In this document: positions 1 through 8,964 of the stretch, piece after piece
How the letters are laid out: each line of letters begins with the position of its first letter
How positions within the stretch are numbered: position 1 is the first letter of the stretch
Source of the DNA: CAVOJV01 sp963696325
GTDB lineage: Bacteria > Pseudomonadota > Gammaproteobacteria > Competibacterales > Competibacteraceae
Direction of reading: 5' to 3'
Length of the DNA stretch: 64,000 bases
Assembly: GCA_963696325.1 (NCBI GenBank)
Contig: CAVOJV010000005.1
Coordinates: 1-64,000, forward strand
Position numbers and translations under genes: made by a program
The notes under the pieces: generated by a model
The model's input: the letters and a program-made list of their open reading frames with translations, nothing else
The model's database searches: none
Told to the model about the DNA's origin: nothing

Positions 1-1471
1 CGGTGCTGGCACCGGCACCCGTGGTCACAACAAGACGCTCGAGGCCCTGAAGTGGATGGCCGCGTTCCACCCGAACAAGAAGCTACTACGTCCCCGCGCA
101 CTTGGAGCGTGCCGGGCCGTTCAACCCCGACGGCAACAATGGCTTCAACATCGAACACCTGCGCGACTTCAACAACACCGCGCCGAAAGTGGCGTTTGGC
201 TTTGAGACCCAACCGGGTCACCATGCTTCTGCCCGAACGCGGGGAATACTCGTCCCAACCGTAACAACATCGGGTGGCGTTCAAGGTCGACTCCGTGGGT
301 GGCACGACCTACGGCGGCACCGGCGTCTATGGCGCACAGATCGGCGGCGTTTGGGATGCCCTGCTGGGTGAGGGTCGCAACTGGTGGTTCTTTGCCAGTT
401 CCGACTGGCACAACCGCGGCATCTTCGGCCCGGACGACCGCCGCTCGACGTTTGACTTCTACCCTGGCGAGTACCAGCGCACTGCACGTGATGGTGCGAA
501 CGGCGGCGGCCCAAGAAGCTGAGCCCGCAGATGATCGTGGACGGGCTGCGCAGCGGCAACGCCTGCTCAATACGGGCCAGTTGATCGACCGCCTCGCCTT
601 CGTCGCCTGCAAGGTGCCACCGGGCTTTGCAAACCTTACCGGTCCTCGCGCGGAAGCACTGGCCAACGCCGCCGTGGAAGCCGTGCCATCACCTGTTGCA
701 CGAAACAATACAGACGATAGATTTTCCGGTTGCGCCAACATAGGCGAAAAGCTCGTGGTGCGCCCGGGTCAGAGATCATCGTTTCCATCGTGGTGCGCGA
801 TCCTGCGGGTACGAACTACTCGCCGTACAGTTCAAGAATCCGTCGCTGGGCGCAGGTCAACATCGAGCAGCCGCTGAACAAGCCGGTGCTCGATCACATC
901 GACGTCATCCGCGGCCTGGTCACCGGCTACAAGCAGTCGGGTGATTCTGACTACGACGGTGCCTGGCCGAATACCTGGCTCGAGACAACCCAGGACATAA
1001 ACCGACGGTTCCTTGCCGCCGCCAAGAACAACACGGCCGGGATCTTGAAGACGTACAAGAGGCTCCACATGGGATACGGTCCTCCGCGACGACGAATACA
1101 AGAAGATGACCTTCCGCATCCGGGAAGTGAAGGAGTCTCAGTACATCCGCCTACGCGGCACCAACTTGCCGGCCAGCGTGCCCTTCGAGACGGACGCCAG
1201 CGGCAATCCGCTGCCCGACCTCTACACTAACGCTACGGACACCAGCAAGCTCATGATTCCGTGCGCGGTGTCGGGCAACAATGTGCCCGATAACGGCACC
1301 TCGTATCCTGCCGGCTCGCTTCTGATCGACGGCTGCCCGAATCACCTGCCGGTCAAGGATGGCGAGAAATACGTCGCCTATGACGTCGCCGCCTGGTCCG
1401 ACCTGTGGTTCTACAGCAACCCGATCTACATCGAGGTCCAGGGATCAACGCAGGTGGCAGGCGTCGAATAG
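1..1471 (+). pseudogene. DUF3604-family protein, 5'-truncated and frameshifted
   Basis: This is the 3' part of a gene that begins before the window. Pieced together over all three forward frames it reads as one DUF3604-type protein: a segment like EALKWMAAFHPNK, then SYYVPAHLERAGPFNP (frame change near 92), then GGVWDALLGEGRNWWFF and SSDWHNRGIFGPDD in another frame, and the C-terminus from about 1106 to the stop at 1471 (ending QGSTQVAGVE). At least five changes of frame are needed, and there is a stop near 262. DUF3604 proteins are presumed periplasmic, with a PHP-like metal-dependent fold; their function is not established. In my recollection this family often sits next to a PpiC-like isomerase and HupE, as here. 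Nearby genes have homopolymer indels, so the breaks may be sequencing errors instead of decay. Confidence 0.7.
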
Positions 1472-1555
1472 CAGCAGCAGATCACCGCACCCGAGGCGCC
1501 GCGCGTTGCCGCGCGGCGCTTTGATTGTTGCTGTCGTTTGACGCTGAGGGACTCG

Positions 1556-2418
1556 ATGTCCGCCGTGCTCCCAACACCCTTCCCGAGCGAAGTCAAGTCG
1601 CCCCGTCGCCCTGTGAGATGGCCGAACTGGCTGCGCGAGCCGCTACTGCACTTCCTCGTGCTGGGCGGTTTGCTGTTCGCCATCGACCATTTTATCGTCG
1701 GCCCGGCCGACGATCCGCGCACGATCGTCGTGAATGCCGCCGTGGACAACCAGGCCCGAGACGTGTTCAAGGCAGCACGCGGCCGGGAGCCCAATGAGGA
1801 CGAGCTCTACGCCCTGCGCCGGGTCTGGCTCGACAACGAGGTGCTCTACCGCGAAGGCCTCGCCCTCGGGGTCGACAAGGGCGATACGGCGATCCGCGAG
1901 CGGGTGATCTTCAAGGCGCTGAGTATCGTCAGCGCGGACCTCAAGCTGCCGCCCTTCGACGACCAGATGCTGCGCGAGTGGTTCGAGAAAAATCGCGCCA
2001 AGTACGACGAGCCGGCGCGCTACGATTCCAGGAAGCGGTGCTCTCGGGCGATCAATCCGAAACGGCCACGCGCGCCTTCGCGGCGGCCCTGAACGCCGGC
2101 ACGCCGGGCGACGCGCAGGCGGGTCTGCGGGTTTTCAAGGGCCGGCCGTACCAGAATCTAGTGCAGAGCTACGGTCCCGAATTCGCCAAGGCGCTCGAGG
2201 AGTCGCCGCCGGGCGAGTGGCGCGCCCTGCCCAGTCGTGACGGCTGGCGGTTGATGCGACTCGAAACGATCGTGCCGCCCACGCCGGCCGTGTTCGAAAC
2301 GCTGCGCGGCATGGTGCTGCAGGACTGGACCGATGCCACGATGGCCGAACAGCGGACCGCCGCCGTACGCGCACTCGCCAGAAAATACACCATGAAGGTC
2401 GAGGCGGAGGCGAAATGA
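1556..2418 (+). CDS. PpiC-like peptidylprolyl isomerase, membrane-anchored (one frameshift)
   Basis: About 287 aa once one frameshift is repaired. The ATG at 1556 is preceded by GAGGGA and is preferred to the TTG at 1538. One membrane segment (LLHFLVLGGLLFAID, residues about 30-45) anchors a periplasmic domain. It contains the N-terminal helical part of PpiC/SurA-like proteins (YALRRVWLDNEVLYREGLAL) and a divergent parvulin-like C-terminal half. The frame changes at 2026-2027, where the sequence has TT and a third T would restore RYDFQEAVLSGD. The stop overlaps the next ATG (ATGA at 2415), so it is translationally coupled to the HupE gene. Inference: it helps fold or mature a partner of this operon. 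Catalytic activity cannot be judged from the sequence. Confidence 0.7.
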
Positions 2419-3383
2419 ACGGCTGGCTCCGCACACTGCTGGTGACCACCCTGGCGCTGCTGACGAGCGTCGCGGCAGCGCACGAGATGAGCATGGCCGA
2501 GATGGAGCTGCGCGAGATCTCGCCCAAGGAGTTCCTGTGGCAATGGACGGCGAGTGGTAACCGTCCGGCGAGCGAGGTACTCAAGCCAGTGTGGCCCGAG
2601 GGCTGCCGCGCCGAGTCGAACGTCTTGCTCTGTGGCGAGGCCGGACTGCGGGGCACACTGGCGATCAAAGGGATCGGCAAGGGCTACTCGGCGGCCATGG
2701 TCAAGGTGTACTGGCTCGACGGCCCGATACGGGTCTACACGATAGCTGCGGGCCAGCCGACGGTTCACTTGTCCGGGTCGGCCGACGAGGGTGACCGTCA
2801 CGGCGCCTGGTCTTATCTTTACCTCGGCATCGAACACATCCTGCTGGGCGTCGATCACCTGCTTTTCGTGTTAGGCCTGCTCCTCATCGTCCAGAATCGA
2901 TGGATGCTGGTAAAGACGGTGACCGCATTCACGCTAGCGCACAGCATCACGCTCGCCGTGGCAACGCTCGGCGTCGCCCACGTAGCGCCAGCCCCGCTCA
3001 ACGCCGCGATCGCGCTCTCGATCCTGTTCCTCGGGCCGGAGATCGTGCGGCGCTGGCGCGGCGAAACGAGCTTCACCATCCGCCACCCGTGGGTCGCCGC
3101 GTTCGCGTTCGGTCTGCTGCACGGTTTCGGCTTTGCGAGCGGGCTGGCCCAGCTCGGCCTGCCCGAGGGTCAGATTCCGCTCGCGCTGCTGCTGTTCAAC
3201 GTCGGCGTCGAGATCGGGCAGCTCGCGTTCGTGATCGGCATTCTGCTGCTCGAGCGCTCGTTCCGCCTGCTCGAATTCCATTGGCCGAAGCTGGTCGAGC
3301 GGCTTCCGGGTTATCTGGTCGGCACGCTGGGCGCATTCTGGACGATCCAGCGGGTTGCAATCTTGTTGCGAGGTGTCGTATGA
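2415..3383 (+). CDS. HupE/UreJ family membrane protein (1)
   Basis: 322 aa with a signal peptide (MNGWLRTLLVTTLALLTSVAAAHE). A roughly 110-residue extracytoplasmic domain is followed by a HupE/UreJ membrane domain with about six or seven helices and the typical histidine motifs GIEHILLGVDHLLFVLGL and FGLLHGFGFASGL. HupE/UreJ proteins are membrane metal (nickel/cobalt) permeases or accessory proteins, but long forms outside hydrogenase and urease operons have no assigned substrate. It overlaps the isomerase gene before it and the next HupE gene after it by ATGA, so all four genes are probably one mRNA. No hydrogenase or urease genes are present in the window. Confidence 0.8.
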   Translation: MNGWLRTLLVTTLALLTSVAAAHEMSMAEMELREISPKEFLWQWTASGNRPASEVLKPVWPEGCRAESNVLLCGEAGLRGTLAIKGIGKGYSAAMVKVYWLDGPIRVYTIAAGQPTVHLSGSADEGDRHGAWSYLYLGIEHILLGVDHLLFVLGLLLIVQNRWMLVKTVTAFTLAHSITLAVATLGVAHVAPAPLNAAIALSILFLGPEIVRRWRGETSFTIRHPWVAAFAFGLLHGFGFASGLAQLGLPEGQIPLALLLFNVGVEIGQLAFVIGILLLERSFRLLEFHWPKLVERLPGYLVGTLGAFWTIQRVAILLRGVV

Positions 3384-3988
3384 AAACAAATATGAAACGA
3401 TGGAAGCGATACGCGGCGCTGGGCGCGGCGCTGCTCGCGCTCGCGCCGGCGACCGCGCTGGCGCACCGGGAAGCGGGCCAGGCCGCCGGCTTCCTCGCCG
3501 GGCTCGCGCACCCGGTCTCGGGGCTCGACCACGTAGTCGCGATGATTGCCGTGGGCCTTTGGGGCGCCGTGCTCGGCCCCCCCGCGATCTGGGTGCTGCC
3601 GATTGCGTTCCCTGTGGTGATGGCGTTCGGCGGCCTCATGGGGCTGCTCGGCATCGCGGTTCCCGGAGTCGAGATCGGCATCGCGATTTCGGCGATCGTG
3701 CTCGGCGCGATGGTGCTCGTCGAATTGCGGCCGTCGCTGTGGTTTGCGGCGGCGGTCGTGGCGTTCTTTGCGATCTTCCACGGCCACGCGCACGGTCGGG
3801 AGTTGCCCGAAGGCACGAGCGCGCTCCTCTACAGCCTCGGCTTCGTCATGGCCACGGGGCTGCTGCACTTGGTCGGTATCCTGCTCGGCGAAGCGCATCG
3901 CTGGTCCGCGGGTCGCCAGGCGGTTCGCGCCGCCGGCGGCGGCGTTGCGCTCGCGGGGCTGTTTTTCCTTTGGCGGGCGGTCGCATGA
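3380..3988 (+). CDS. HupE/UreJ family membrane protein (2)
   Basis: 202 aa, the short canonical HupE/UreJ form. A signal peptide or first helix (AALGAALLALAPATALAHRE) leaves an N-terminal His after cleavage. It is followed by HPVSGLDHVVAMIAVGLWG and FFAIFHGHAHGRELP, the two family motifs with their metal-type histidines and aspartate. The ATG at 3380 overlaps the stop of the preceding gene, and the stop overlaps the next start. Family knowledge: HupE of Rhizobium mediates nickel uptake. Whether this copy transports nickel, cobalt or something else is open. Confidence 0.85.
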   Translation: MKTNMKRWKRYAALGAALLALAPATALAHREAGQAAGFLAGLAHPVSGLDHVVAMIAVGLWGAVLGPPAIWVLPIAFPVVMAFGGLMGLLGIAVPGVEIGIAISAIVLGAMVLVELRPSLWFAAAVVAFFAIFHGHAHGRELPEGTSALLYSLGFVMATGLLHLVGILLGEAHRWSAGRQAVRAAGGGVALAGLFFLWRAVA

Positions 3989-4584
3989 GGCGGGCGGCGC
4001 CCCGGGCACTGGTCGCGCTGTCGGCGGCCGTCGCCGCGCCGGCGCACGCCCACCTGGTCGAGACCGGCTTCGGCGCCTTCTACGACGGCATCGCGCACCT
4101 CGCGGTGACGCCCGCGGACCTGCTCGTCGTGGTCGCGCTCGCGCTGCTCGCCGGCCAGCGGGGGACCGGGGCGGCGCGCTACGCGGTGTTCGCGCTGCCG
4201 GTTGCGTGGTGGGTCGGGGGCATCATCGGCGCGCGCTGGCCTTCTGCGGCGGCGTTGCCGCTGCTCACCACGCTGTCGTTCGCCCTCGCCGGCGCGCTAG
4301 TCGCGCTAAACGCGAAGGTGCGCGACGTCGGCGTCGCCGCGCTCGCAATTACAGCTGGCGTGCTGCACGGCCTCGTGAATGGCGCAACCATGGCCCCGGC
4401 GGGCGCCGGCGCACTGGCGCTGGGAGGCGCGGTCAGTGCGACCTTCTTCCTGACCGCCGTCCTGTCGGCGGAAGTCGCGGTGCTGCCGACCGGCTGGCCG
4501 CGAATCGTCGTACGCGTCGCCGGAAGCTGGATCGCCGCGACAGGTCTGCTGATGCTCGGTTGGCTAGCGCGATCGGCGCCATGA
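3985..4584 (+). CDS. HupE-like integral membrane protein (3)
   Basis: 199 aa with a signal peptide ending AAPAHAH and about six hydrophobic segments. The motifs are looser than in the two preceding genes (ETGFGAFYDGIAHLAVTPAD near the N-terminus, GVLHGLVNGATMAP in the middle), but the pattern of a processed N-terminal His and a central HG motif is the same. I read it as a divergent HupE/UreJ paralogue. It overlaps the preceding gene by ATGA and is the last gene of the operon; the inverted repeat at 4650-4744 follows 65 bp after the stop. It is strikingly GC-rich. Confidence 0.6.
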   Translation: MRRAAPRALVALSAAVAAPAHAHLVETGFGAFYDGIAHLAVTPADLLVVVALALLAGQRGTGAARYAVFALPVAWWVGGIIGARWPSAAALPLLTTLSFALAGALVALNAKVRDVGVAALAITAGVLHGLVNGATMAPAGAGALALGGAVSATFFLTAVLSAEVAVLPTGWPRIVVRVAGSWIAATGLLMLGWLARSAP

Positions 4585-4649
4585 AGCGGCGCGAGTCGCA
4601 GTCTGGGGTCAGAAGATCCGTTATTCTCGCAAGGCGCGCTGTTTGATTT

Positions 4650-4744
4650 CCGGGTAGTGTTTCAAAAATGTTGGCGCAATAAATTTTAATTCTTTAGATC
4701 AATAGCTTATTGTAGTTAAACAACATTTTTAGGGCACTACCCGG
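4650..4744. repeat. MITE-like inverted repeat, 95 bp
   Basis: Both ends start with CCGGGTAGTG, and the roughly 24-bp termini are near-perfect inverted repeats (the inner part CAACATTTTT at 4720-4729 pairs with AAAAATGTTG at 4664-4673). A second inverted repeat lies inside (CAATAA at 4677 with TTATTG at 4708). The interior is AT-rich while the flanks are GC-rich, which suggests a small inserted non-autonomous element. It could also act as the transcription terminator of the HupE operon. No direct target duplication is obvious. Confidence 0.6.
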
Positions 4745-4844
4745 GCGGCATGATCCCTTCGTCAAGATTAATGGGTTGGGCCATCAGCGTAACGGCCCGA
4801 CGCAGTCACTCCCTTCCAATTAGCCAGTGCTGACTTTCCGGTAG

Positions 4845-4895
4845 GTTTCATCAAAGTTTCACCGCAGCTTAAAGAAAGTTTCACAGCCGTTTCAT
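4845..4895 (+). promoter_or_regulatory. PhoB-box-like array, five units at 11-bp spacing
   Basis: Seven-base units start every 11 bp: 4845 GTTTCAT, 4856 GTTTCAC, 4867 GCTTAAA (degenerate), 4878 GTTTCAC, 4889 GTTTCAT, each separated by 4 bp. The E. coli Pho box is two CTGTCAT-type units with a 4-bp AT-rich spacer and therefore the same 11-bp phase. Each good unit here matches CTGTCAT/C at five of seven positions. The site is about 255 bp upstream of the phosphatase gene at 5151, which is far for a simple promoter. Confidence 0.5.
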
Positions 4896-5150
4896 GGCAA
4901 AGGATTAAGGTGAGTCTGGGTTGATCAGCGTTCCTTGCCAGGGGAGGGTTTGGCGGATGGAATCCGGTGGATCTCCAAAGATCCAATCAGGCCACTGTTT
5001 TATCTCTTCTTCCCACAGTTTCGGGGGTATTCCGATGATGAGAGGAACATTATGGCCCTGGGCCAAATGCACCGTGCTTGCCAGCGGCGGCGCCGTGAGG
5101 GGCCTGGCGCTGAGCGCCTTAATAGCAATGCAAAGCCGAGGAGACCGAAT

Positions 5151-8100
5151 ATGAATACCTTTAGATTTTCGCGCCTGACCCAGGCAATGCTGCTCGCATG
5201 CAGCGGGCTTGTAGTGCCACATCTGGCAGATGCAGATGCTAACCTCCTGCTACCAACTGGTCAGTACATCACGCCGCTGGCGCCAGCCGGCGCGGTTCAG
5301 CAGCTCTTAAACCCTGGCCTTGCCGACTACCCGAACTTCGTTGCTGGCGGCGCGGTGCGTTCCGCGCTGAGCCCGGACGGCACCACCTTGGCGGTGCTGT
5401 CGCAGGCCAGAACAGCCTAGATGACCCTACCGGAAAAACCGATGTCGCGAATTCAACTCAGTATATCTTCCTATACGACGTGTCGGGTGCCAACAAGAAG
5501 AAACCGGGGTTCACACCCAAACCACCCAAACTGACCCAGGTGATCCAACAGACCAACGCCCATGTCGGCCTGGTCTGGGCACCGGACGGTAAGACGCTCT
5601 ATGCCGCAGGCGGCAATGAAGACGCAGTCTATGCCTACACCAACAACGGCAGCTCTTGGGCGCAGTCCGCGAAAATCCCCTTGGGCCACTACGACGACCC
5701 TAATGCCACCGGCGACGCACGCAACAAAGGTATTGGCTTGAACGTGCAGCCGAATTCCGGCGGCCTGGCCATCTCCGCCGACGGCAAGACGCTGGTGGTC
5801 GCCAACAACTACAACGACTCGATCAGCGTGATCGACACCGCCAAGAACAAGGTCCTCTACGAGCACGACCTCCGTCCCTTCGCATCCGGCAACGAGGGCG
5901 AAGAGGGCAAGCCCGGCGGCACGTACCCGTTCGCGGTTGTCCTGAAGAGCGAGAAAGACAAACTCACGGCCTACGTCTCCGCCAACCGCGATCGTGAGGT
6001 GGTTGTCGTCGATATTTCGTCGCCGACCGACGGCAAATTGATCACGCGCATCCAGCTCTACGGCAACCCTCTGGATGACCTTGGATGCGGCACAGAACAC
6101 GCTTTATGTCGCCCAGGACAACGCCGACCAGGTGGCGGTGATCAATACCAAGAACAACAGGGTGATCGACAAGATCGACACCCGCGGCCCGGCCGGGTTG
6201 CTGGGCGAGGAAGGGGATGACAAAGGGGATCATGAGCATGGCGGTTCGCGCTACACCGGCGCGTCCCCGATCGCCGTAAGGATCGCCCCGGATGGCAAAA
6301 CCTTGTACGCGGTCAATGACGGCGCCAACTCGGTGGCCGTGATCCCGCTGACAGGCAAGAATGCCAACCAGGTCGCGGGCCTGATCCCAACCGCCTACGC
6401 GCCGAAGGACATCAGCTTTAGCGCCGACGGCAAGTGGATGTACATCATCAACGGCAAGAGCCCGACCGGCCCGAACCCGGGTCACCTGTTTGGTAACACG
6501 GCCCGCCTGACGAGCAGCACCTATGAAGGTGGCGTCATTTTGGTAAATGGCGAACCCGTAGGCCCAGTTAATACCTCCAATTACCCCCTTGGTGATAAGT
6601 GCGACGCGAAATGCCAAGGCGACAACGCGACGGCAGCAGCGAATGCCAGAGCGACGAACCAGTACCAGTTCCAGCTCGAACAATCCTCGCTGGTCAGCGC
6701 CCCGGTGCCCAAGCCAGGGAAGCTGCTGAAAGCACTGACGCAAAAGGTGGCGCAGAACAACTACTACGGCGTCGAGCACAATGAGGACGATGCAAAGGTG
6801 ATGAAATTCCTGCACGACAAGATCAAACACGTCATTTATGTCGTGAAGGAAAACCGCACCTTCGATCAGGTTCTGGGCGATCTCAACAACGGCTCCGACG
6901 GTGAACCGAAGCTGGCCGTGTTCGGCGAGGCCATCACGCCGAATCACCACAAGCTGGCGAGCGATTTCGTCACCCTGGACCGCTTCTTTGACCCCGGCGA
7001 TGGCAGTATGGACGGCTGGTCGTGGTCGATGGCGGGCCGCGTGACCAGCACCGAAGCGATCACGCAGCAGATCAACTACGCCTTCGTCGACCGCGGTCTG
7101 TCGTATGAATCGGAAGGTGAAAACCGCAACGTGCCGGTGGGTCTGGAAAAGACGGACGATCGCGATGCCGCCACGAATGGCAGTTTTAGTAAAGGTACGG
7201 AGAACCTACCCGGCGGCACCAAAAACGTGCTGGTCGGTACCGCCAACCATGCGGTCACCGACGCTCCCTTCGGCATCCAGAAAGGCTATATCTTCGACGC
7301 GGTGCTGCAGGCGGGTTTGACGGTGCGTAACTACGGCTTCCTGGTGAACAATATCGGCGCCATCACGACGGGTACCGCCCCGAACGTCGTGCCGGTGTCC
7401 GACCCGTTCACCGCCGGAATCGTTCAGGTCGCAGCGGTCAACCCGTCGCTGCTTGACAAGACGGACGTCTACTTCCGCGGTTACGACCAGAACTATCCGG
7501 ACCTGTGGCGTTATAACGAGTGGAAGCGGGAGTTCGATCAGTACGTCAAAGACGGCAATCTGCCCAGCCTGACGCTGTTTCGCATAAGCCATGACCATAT
7601 GGGCAGCTTCGGCACGGCGCTCGCGAAGGTGAACACGCCGGAAACGCAGCAGGCCGATCATGACCTCGCCGTCGGCAAGTTGATTGAAGCGGTGGCGAAC
7701 AGCCCCTATCGCAAGGATACGCTGATCTTCCTGGTTGAAGACGATTGCCAGGACGGTCCGGACCACGTCGACTCGCACTGCGCCACGACCTATGTCGTCG
7801 GCCCGTATGTGAAAAAGAAGGCGGTGGTCAGCACTCCGTATAGCCTGGTCAGCCCGTTGCGCACCATCGAGGACATTCTCGGGACGCAGCACATGAACCT
7901 GAACACGGCCACTCAACCGCCGATGGCGGATGTGTTCGATATCAACGCTTCGCCCGACGACTGGGAATTAAAGGCGGTGGCATCCACCGTTCTGAAGACC
8001 ATGACCTCATCGACCCAGCGAAAACAACATTTGCGAAAGGCCCGGATGTGGTACCCAAGCACGACGCAGCTTACTGGGCCAAGGCGACGAAAGGCTTTGA

Positions 8101-8221
8101 CTTCTCCGACGCCGACCTCATTCCCCCGGCTCGTTACAACCAGGTTCTCTGGAAAGGTCTGATGGGCGGCAAGCCGTATCCAAGGATCCATTCCCTGTGG
8201 ATTTCGGCTGACCGCGACTAA
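5151..8221 (+). pseudogene. YncE-type beta-propeller / alkaline phosphatase family protein (frame broken by 1-base losses)
   Basis: A secreted bifunctional protein of about 1020 aa once four one-base losses are repaired. It has a good ribosome site (GAGGAGACC) before ATG 5151 and a signal peptide (MNTFRFSRLTQAMLLACSG). Residues about 80-500 form a YncE-like propeller with repeated blades (APDGKTLYAAGG, SADGKTLVVANN, APDGKTLYAVND). From about 560 comes a phosphoesterase domain (VIYVVKENRTFDQVLGD, then FLVEDDCQDGPDHVDSHC), the metal-binding core of the alkaline phosphatase superfamily. Breaks: GG at 5405 for GGG, CCC at 6067 and A at 6075 each one short, G at 8003 for GG. Every break is a loss of one base in a run, so the gene may be intact in the real genome. 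Probable role: release of phosphate from organic phosphates in the periplasm. Confidence 0.8.
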
Positions 8222-8256
8222 CGCCACAAGAGAGTAAGCTCGAATTAGGGCTGATG

Positions 8257-8288
8257 CGGGCGGGACCAGATGGTCCCGCCCGTTTTTT
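8257..8288 (+). terminator. Rho-independent terminator
   Basis: A perfect 11-bp stem (CGGGCGGGACC at 8257-8267 with GGTCCCGCCCG at 8272-8282, loop AGAT) followed by six T. It lies 36 bp after the stop of the propeller/phosphatase gene. Confidence 0.9.
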
Positions 8289-8552
8289 GTGAGCCCGAAA
8301 CAACGGATCGATTTCAAGACGTATGATCGACCAAGAATTCTACGTCTCGACACCCTTAAATCGCTGTCATCGAATTATACCAATCCGTGAATTGACAACC
8401 CTGTATCTATTCCAAGCCCAGCGCTTCCCGACGGCCATCCCCGTTGACACCCGTGGCAATTATCGCGGCACCAACACCAGCCAATGATGGACCTCAAGGC
8501 GACCCGCACCGACCGGCATAAGCCCTACCCTCAGAGCAAACCCTGTCGCTAT
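8289..8552. other. No gene recognised
   Basis: I see no coding sequence with family resemblance in this stretch between the terminator and the remnant region that follows; its short open frames have no start context. Confidence 0.5.
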
Positions 8553-8941
8553 TCAGAACCAGCGGCGCCATTTGAGCGCGGCATAGGCGGCGACGCTTAC
8601 CAGGAAGATCAGGCCGGAAACCGTCGAAAAATCCAGCAGCTGCTCGAAACTTGGGCTGGCTGGAACCCACTCCGTCATTGAAATATCGGGCAGCAGCCTG
8701 GATGGCGTGAACAGCATGTTCCGGTCCTGTCAAGGTAAAAAAACTTGATAGTCGAGTAGAACTTCCTGTCCTTCTTGTTGAAGGCGATGTACTCCATATT
8801 CTGGCCGATGTTCATTTGGAAATCGACGGCAGTCTCACTGTCGCAGAAAGGCTCGACATTGCCCGGCAAGCTAAGATCAATGTAATGGCCCGTCACCCGG
8901 TCCTCTATCTGATGACCCACGTTGATCCAGTAACCCCCCAA
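8553..8941 (-). pseudogene. Fragments of a PhoX-like gene and of a membrane-anchored C-terminus, split by an IS remnant
   Basis: Reading leftwards: a stretch ending NMEYIAFNKKDRKFY (about 8756-8941), whose last 13 residues resemble MEYIAFNGKDREFY in the PhoX-like gene at 17920-19842. Then comes an IS4-family end (8645-8755). Then a frame that ends in one membrane helix and basic residues (SGLIFLVSVAAYAALKWRRW, stop at 8553-8555), a typical C-terminal anchor. The pieces need not come from one gene. What precedes the PhoX-like motif (ETAVDFQMNIGQ) I do not recognise. Confidence 0.45.
8645..8755. mobile_element. IS4-family right-end remnant
   Basis: About 111 bp nearly identical to the last part of the intact IS4-family element at 42097-43650: the transposase C-terminus (LEPTPSLKYRAAAWMA, then stop) and the terminal inverted repeat ending CTTGATAGTCGA at 8755. 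The rest of the element is missing, so this is a deletion remnant. Confidence 0.8.
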
Positions 8942-8964
8942 ACAAAGAAAGTAGGAAGCCCAAG

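Noticed and set aside
4845..4895. Short phased repeats as a CRISPR array
   Set aside because: Units are 7 bp with 4-bp spacers, far too short; no cas genes or CRISPR-like repeats anywhere in the window.
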